This document shows, one piece after another, positions 13,843 through 15,096 of a stretch of 15,096 nt of DNA. The stretch covers positions 1-15,096 of the forward strand of contig JAKAEG010000033.1 of assembly GCA_021819985.1 (NCBI GenBank), in the 5' to 3' direction. Under the pieces are notes generated by a model that was not told the DNA's origin, did no database searches, and was given only the letters and a program-made list of their open reading frames with translations. The number at the start of each line of letters is the position of its first letter. Position 1 is the stretch's first letter. The translations under genes were made by a program, and so were the position numbers. The stretch is from Nitrospirota bacterium. GTDB taxonomy: Bacteria; Nitrospirota; Thermodesulfovibrionia; Thermodesulfovibrionales; JdFR-88.

Positions 13843-14916
13843 TTACCTTTTCGCCATCAGGCAGGACGAATTGTCAGGCGGTAGCAGTATTCTCTGCCCG
13901 GTCCTTATGTGCCTGCCCTGGATATTATTAAGTCCCTGAATCAGCGCCACGGGCACCTTGAACCTTCTTGCTATTTTTGGCAGCGTGTCCCTGCGTTTGG
14001 CCGTATAGACTCTGAGAGGGAGCCTCTGTTCGGGGGTGAGCTTGCACAGGTTGGCAAGAAACGGCATCAGGGTGTTTTTGGGGATCCGCAGTACATAGCT
14101 CTTTTCGTCCATAGGAGTGCACCACCTGGTAAGCTCCGGGTTCAACGCCTTTATCTCCTCCAGGCTTACGCCCGCGCATTTTGCAGCCACGGAAAGATCC
14201 AGGGGCTGCCATATGACCGCCTCATCATAGGATAACGCGCTATCCTGTGTAACATTGGCAAACCCATGACCGCCCGGATCCAGTGCGATTGTCCTTGCCG
14301 CAAGAAATTTTGGCACATAGTCCTTTGTCTCTTCCGTGATCCTTTTTGCGAAATAGAGGTCCCAGAAATCCTTGCCCCCGTTTCTCTCGAGCGCGCGTTT
14401 TACCGCGCCCTCACCCGCATTATAAGCGGCCATGGCGAGCCCCCAGGAGCCAAACATGTTATGCAGATCCTTAAGGTACATTGCCGCCGCCGCAGTGGAC
14501 TTCACCGGGTCCCGCCTCTCGTCTATCCACCAGGTTATTTTGAGCCCGTACCGCTTTGCCGTTGAGTTCATGAACTGCCAGGGGCCCACGGCATTTGCCC
14601 GCGAGTCGGCATAGGGGCTGAACCCGCTTTCTATCATGGAAAGGAAAACGATATCTTGAGGGATATTGTTTTCAGACAATATTTGTTTCATGACCGAAAC
14701 GTATCTGGGCGCGCGGGAAAGCCAAATGGAGAAAGGCTTTTTCAGGGTTTCCGAAAAGATATGCATGTATTTGGCAACCGCCTTTTCCGCAAGCGGGCTG
14801 TCTTGCAGGTTGGCAATAAAACCGGTGTCCTTTTCGGCCCAGGCGTTGCAGGAGAACACGAACGTGATGAGCGTCACAATAAGTATGACCCGCTTGATTG
14901 CGCGCTTTTCTTTCAT
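13843..14916 (-). CDS. MltD-like membrane-associated lytic transglycosylase with C-terminal LysM
   Basis: A 357-residue exported peptidoglycan hydrolase that would cleave glycan strands with formation of 1,6-anhydro-muramic acid. A signal peptide spans about 1-27 (basic start, hydrophobic 10-22, AWA|E cleavage site); a Cys at 23 is preceded by VFS, a poor lipobox, so secretion rather than lipidation is favoured. The SLT domain (about 75-215) shows catalytic Glu96 in MIESGFSP, AVGPWQFM (109-116) and AYNAGEG (164-170), the family-1 pattern of MltD. One LysM domain lies at about 302-348 (YTAKRRDTLPKIARRFKVP ending RTGQRILLP). E. coli MltD has two LysM domains and is longer, so this is a shorter form. 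AAGAAGGG precedes the ATG. The gene is a single-gene unit, convergent to the TPR gene. Confidence 0.92.
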   Translation of the reverse strand: MKEKRAIKRVILIVTLITFVFSCNAWAEKDTGFIANLQDSPLAEKAVAKYMHIFSETLKKPFSIWLSRAPRYVSVMKQILSENNIPQDIVFLSMIESGFSPYADSRANAVGPWQFMNSTAKRYGLKITWWIDERRDPVKSTAAAAMYLKDLHNMFGSWGLAMAAYNAGEGAVKRALERNGGKDFWDLYFAKRITEETKDYVPKFLAARTIALDPGGHGFANVTQDSALSYDEAVIWQPLDLSVAAKCAGVSLEEIKALNPELTRWCTPMDEKSYVLRIPKNTLMPFLANLCKLTPEQRLPLRVYTAKRRDTLPKIARRFKVPVALIQGLNNIQGRHIRTGQRILLPPDNSSCLMAKR

Positions 14917-14990
14917 AGCCCTTCTTTTCTATCGCATGTAGCTGCTCCTTGTCAAGCATTTTGATTACAATTCTCATTTCGCCGTTATTG

Positions 14991-15020
14991 TTTACAGGGG
15001 CGGCCCGCAGGCGTTATACT
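14991..15020 (+). promoter_or_regulatory. Sigma-70-type promoter for the gene at the right edge
   Basis: TTTACA (14991-14996) and TATACT (15015-15020) each match consensus at 5 of 6 positions and are 18 bp apart. They precede a strong AGGAGG ribosome-binding site (15038-15043) and an ATG at 15047, giving a leader of about 20 nt. Confidence 0.6.
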
Positions 15021-15046
15021 ACTACCTTAAAAATCACAGGAGGCAT

Positions 15047-15096
15047 ATGTCCGTAAAGCGTAAGACTGGATTAGTCGCGATCGTTTGTCTTTTTTT
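15047..15096 (+). CDS. Start of a secreted or membrane protein, partial (cut by window end)
   Basis: Sixteen codons before the window ends: MSVKRKTGLVAIVCLF. A positively charged N-terminus followed by a hydrophobic run is what a signal peptide or first membrane segment looks like. AGGAGG lies 3 nt before the ATG and a good promoter lies upstream. The product cannot be identified from this fragment. It is divergent from the lytic transglycosylase gene. Confidence 0.65.
   Translation, partial: MSVKRKTGLVAIVCLF

Noticed and set aside
14950..14955. Minus-strand TTGACA upstream of the lytic transglycosylase as a -35 box
   Set aside because: The hexamer is perfect, but no good -10 box lies 16-18 bp downstream and the implied start would remove the ribosome-binding site.

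Overview
The window reads as one piece of a Gram-negative chromosome with about 55% GC and mostly core metabolic genes. Gene content points to a deltaproteobacterium in the broad sense or a Nitrospirota-like lineage. The main hints are a citramalate synthase of the Geobacter type, a PIN-PhoH protein, a PAS/HisKA/receiver hybrid kinase with a Cys/His-rich PAS insert, a class-V aminotransferase next to long-form SerA, an MltD-like transglycosylase, and several dRS3-like intergenic hairpin repeats. The taxonomic placement is inference from gene content only.

Left part, minus strand (1-6708). In transcription order, cimA (isoleucine precursor citramalate), a PIN-PhoH ATPase and a hybrid histidine kinase form a tight unit. 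After a 342-bp intergenic stretch that holds the first copy of a ~160-bp inverted-repeat element come asd (aspartate-semialdehyde dehydrogenase) and a partial ABC ATPase whose TTG start overlaps the asd stop.

Middle, plus strand (6863-13598). A class-V aminotransferase, serA and purA are joined by one-base stop/start overlaps (TAATG). Together they supply serine and commit IMP to AMP. Next comes comF, which is closely bracketed by two more copies of the repeat element. A PHP-family phosphoesterase with a probably leaderless promoter follows, then a membrane-anchored TPR protein that overlaps it by 16 bp. A perfect 42-bp palindrome ends this unit.

Right end. A minus-strand lytic transglycosylase with a C-terminal LysM domain (13843-14916) faces, across a short divergent region, the first 16 codons of a secreted or membrane protein with a good sigma-70 type promoter.

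No phage, CRISPR, IS transposase, RNA gene or defence system was seen. The most notable material is the repeat family (1603-1762, 10908-11228, 11948-12109) and the way two copies enclose comF. I did not find evidence for a wholly new multi-gene system; the remaining findings are modest, testable oddities in otherwise ordinary genes.
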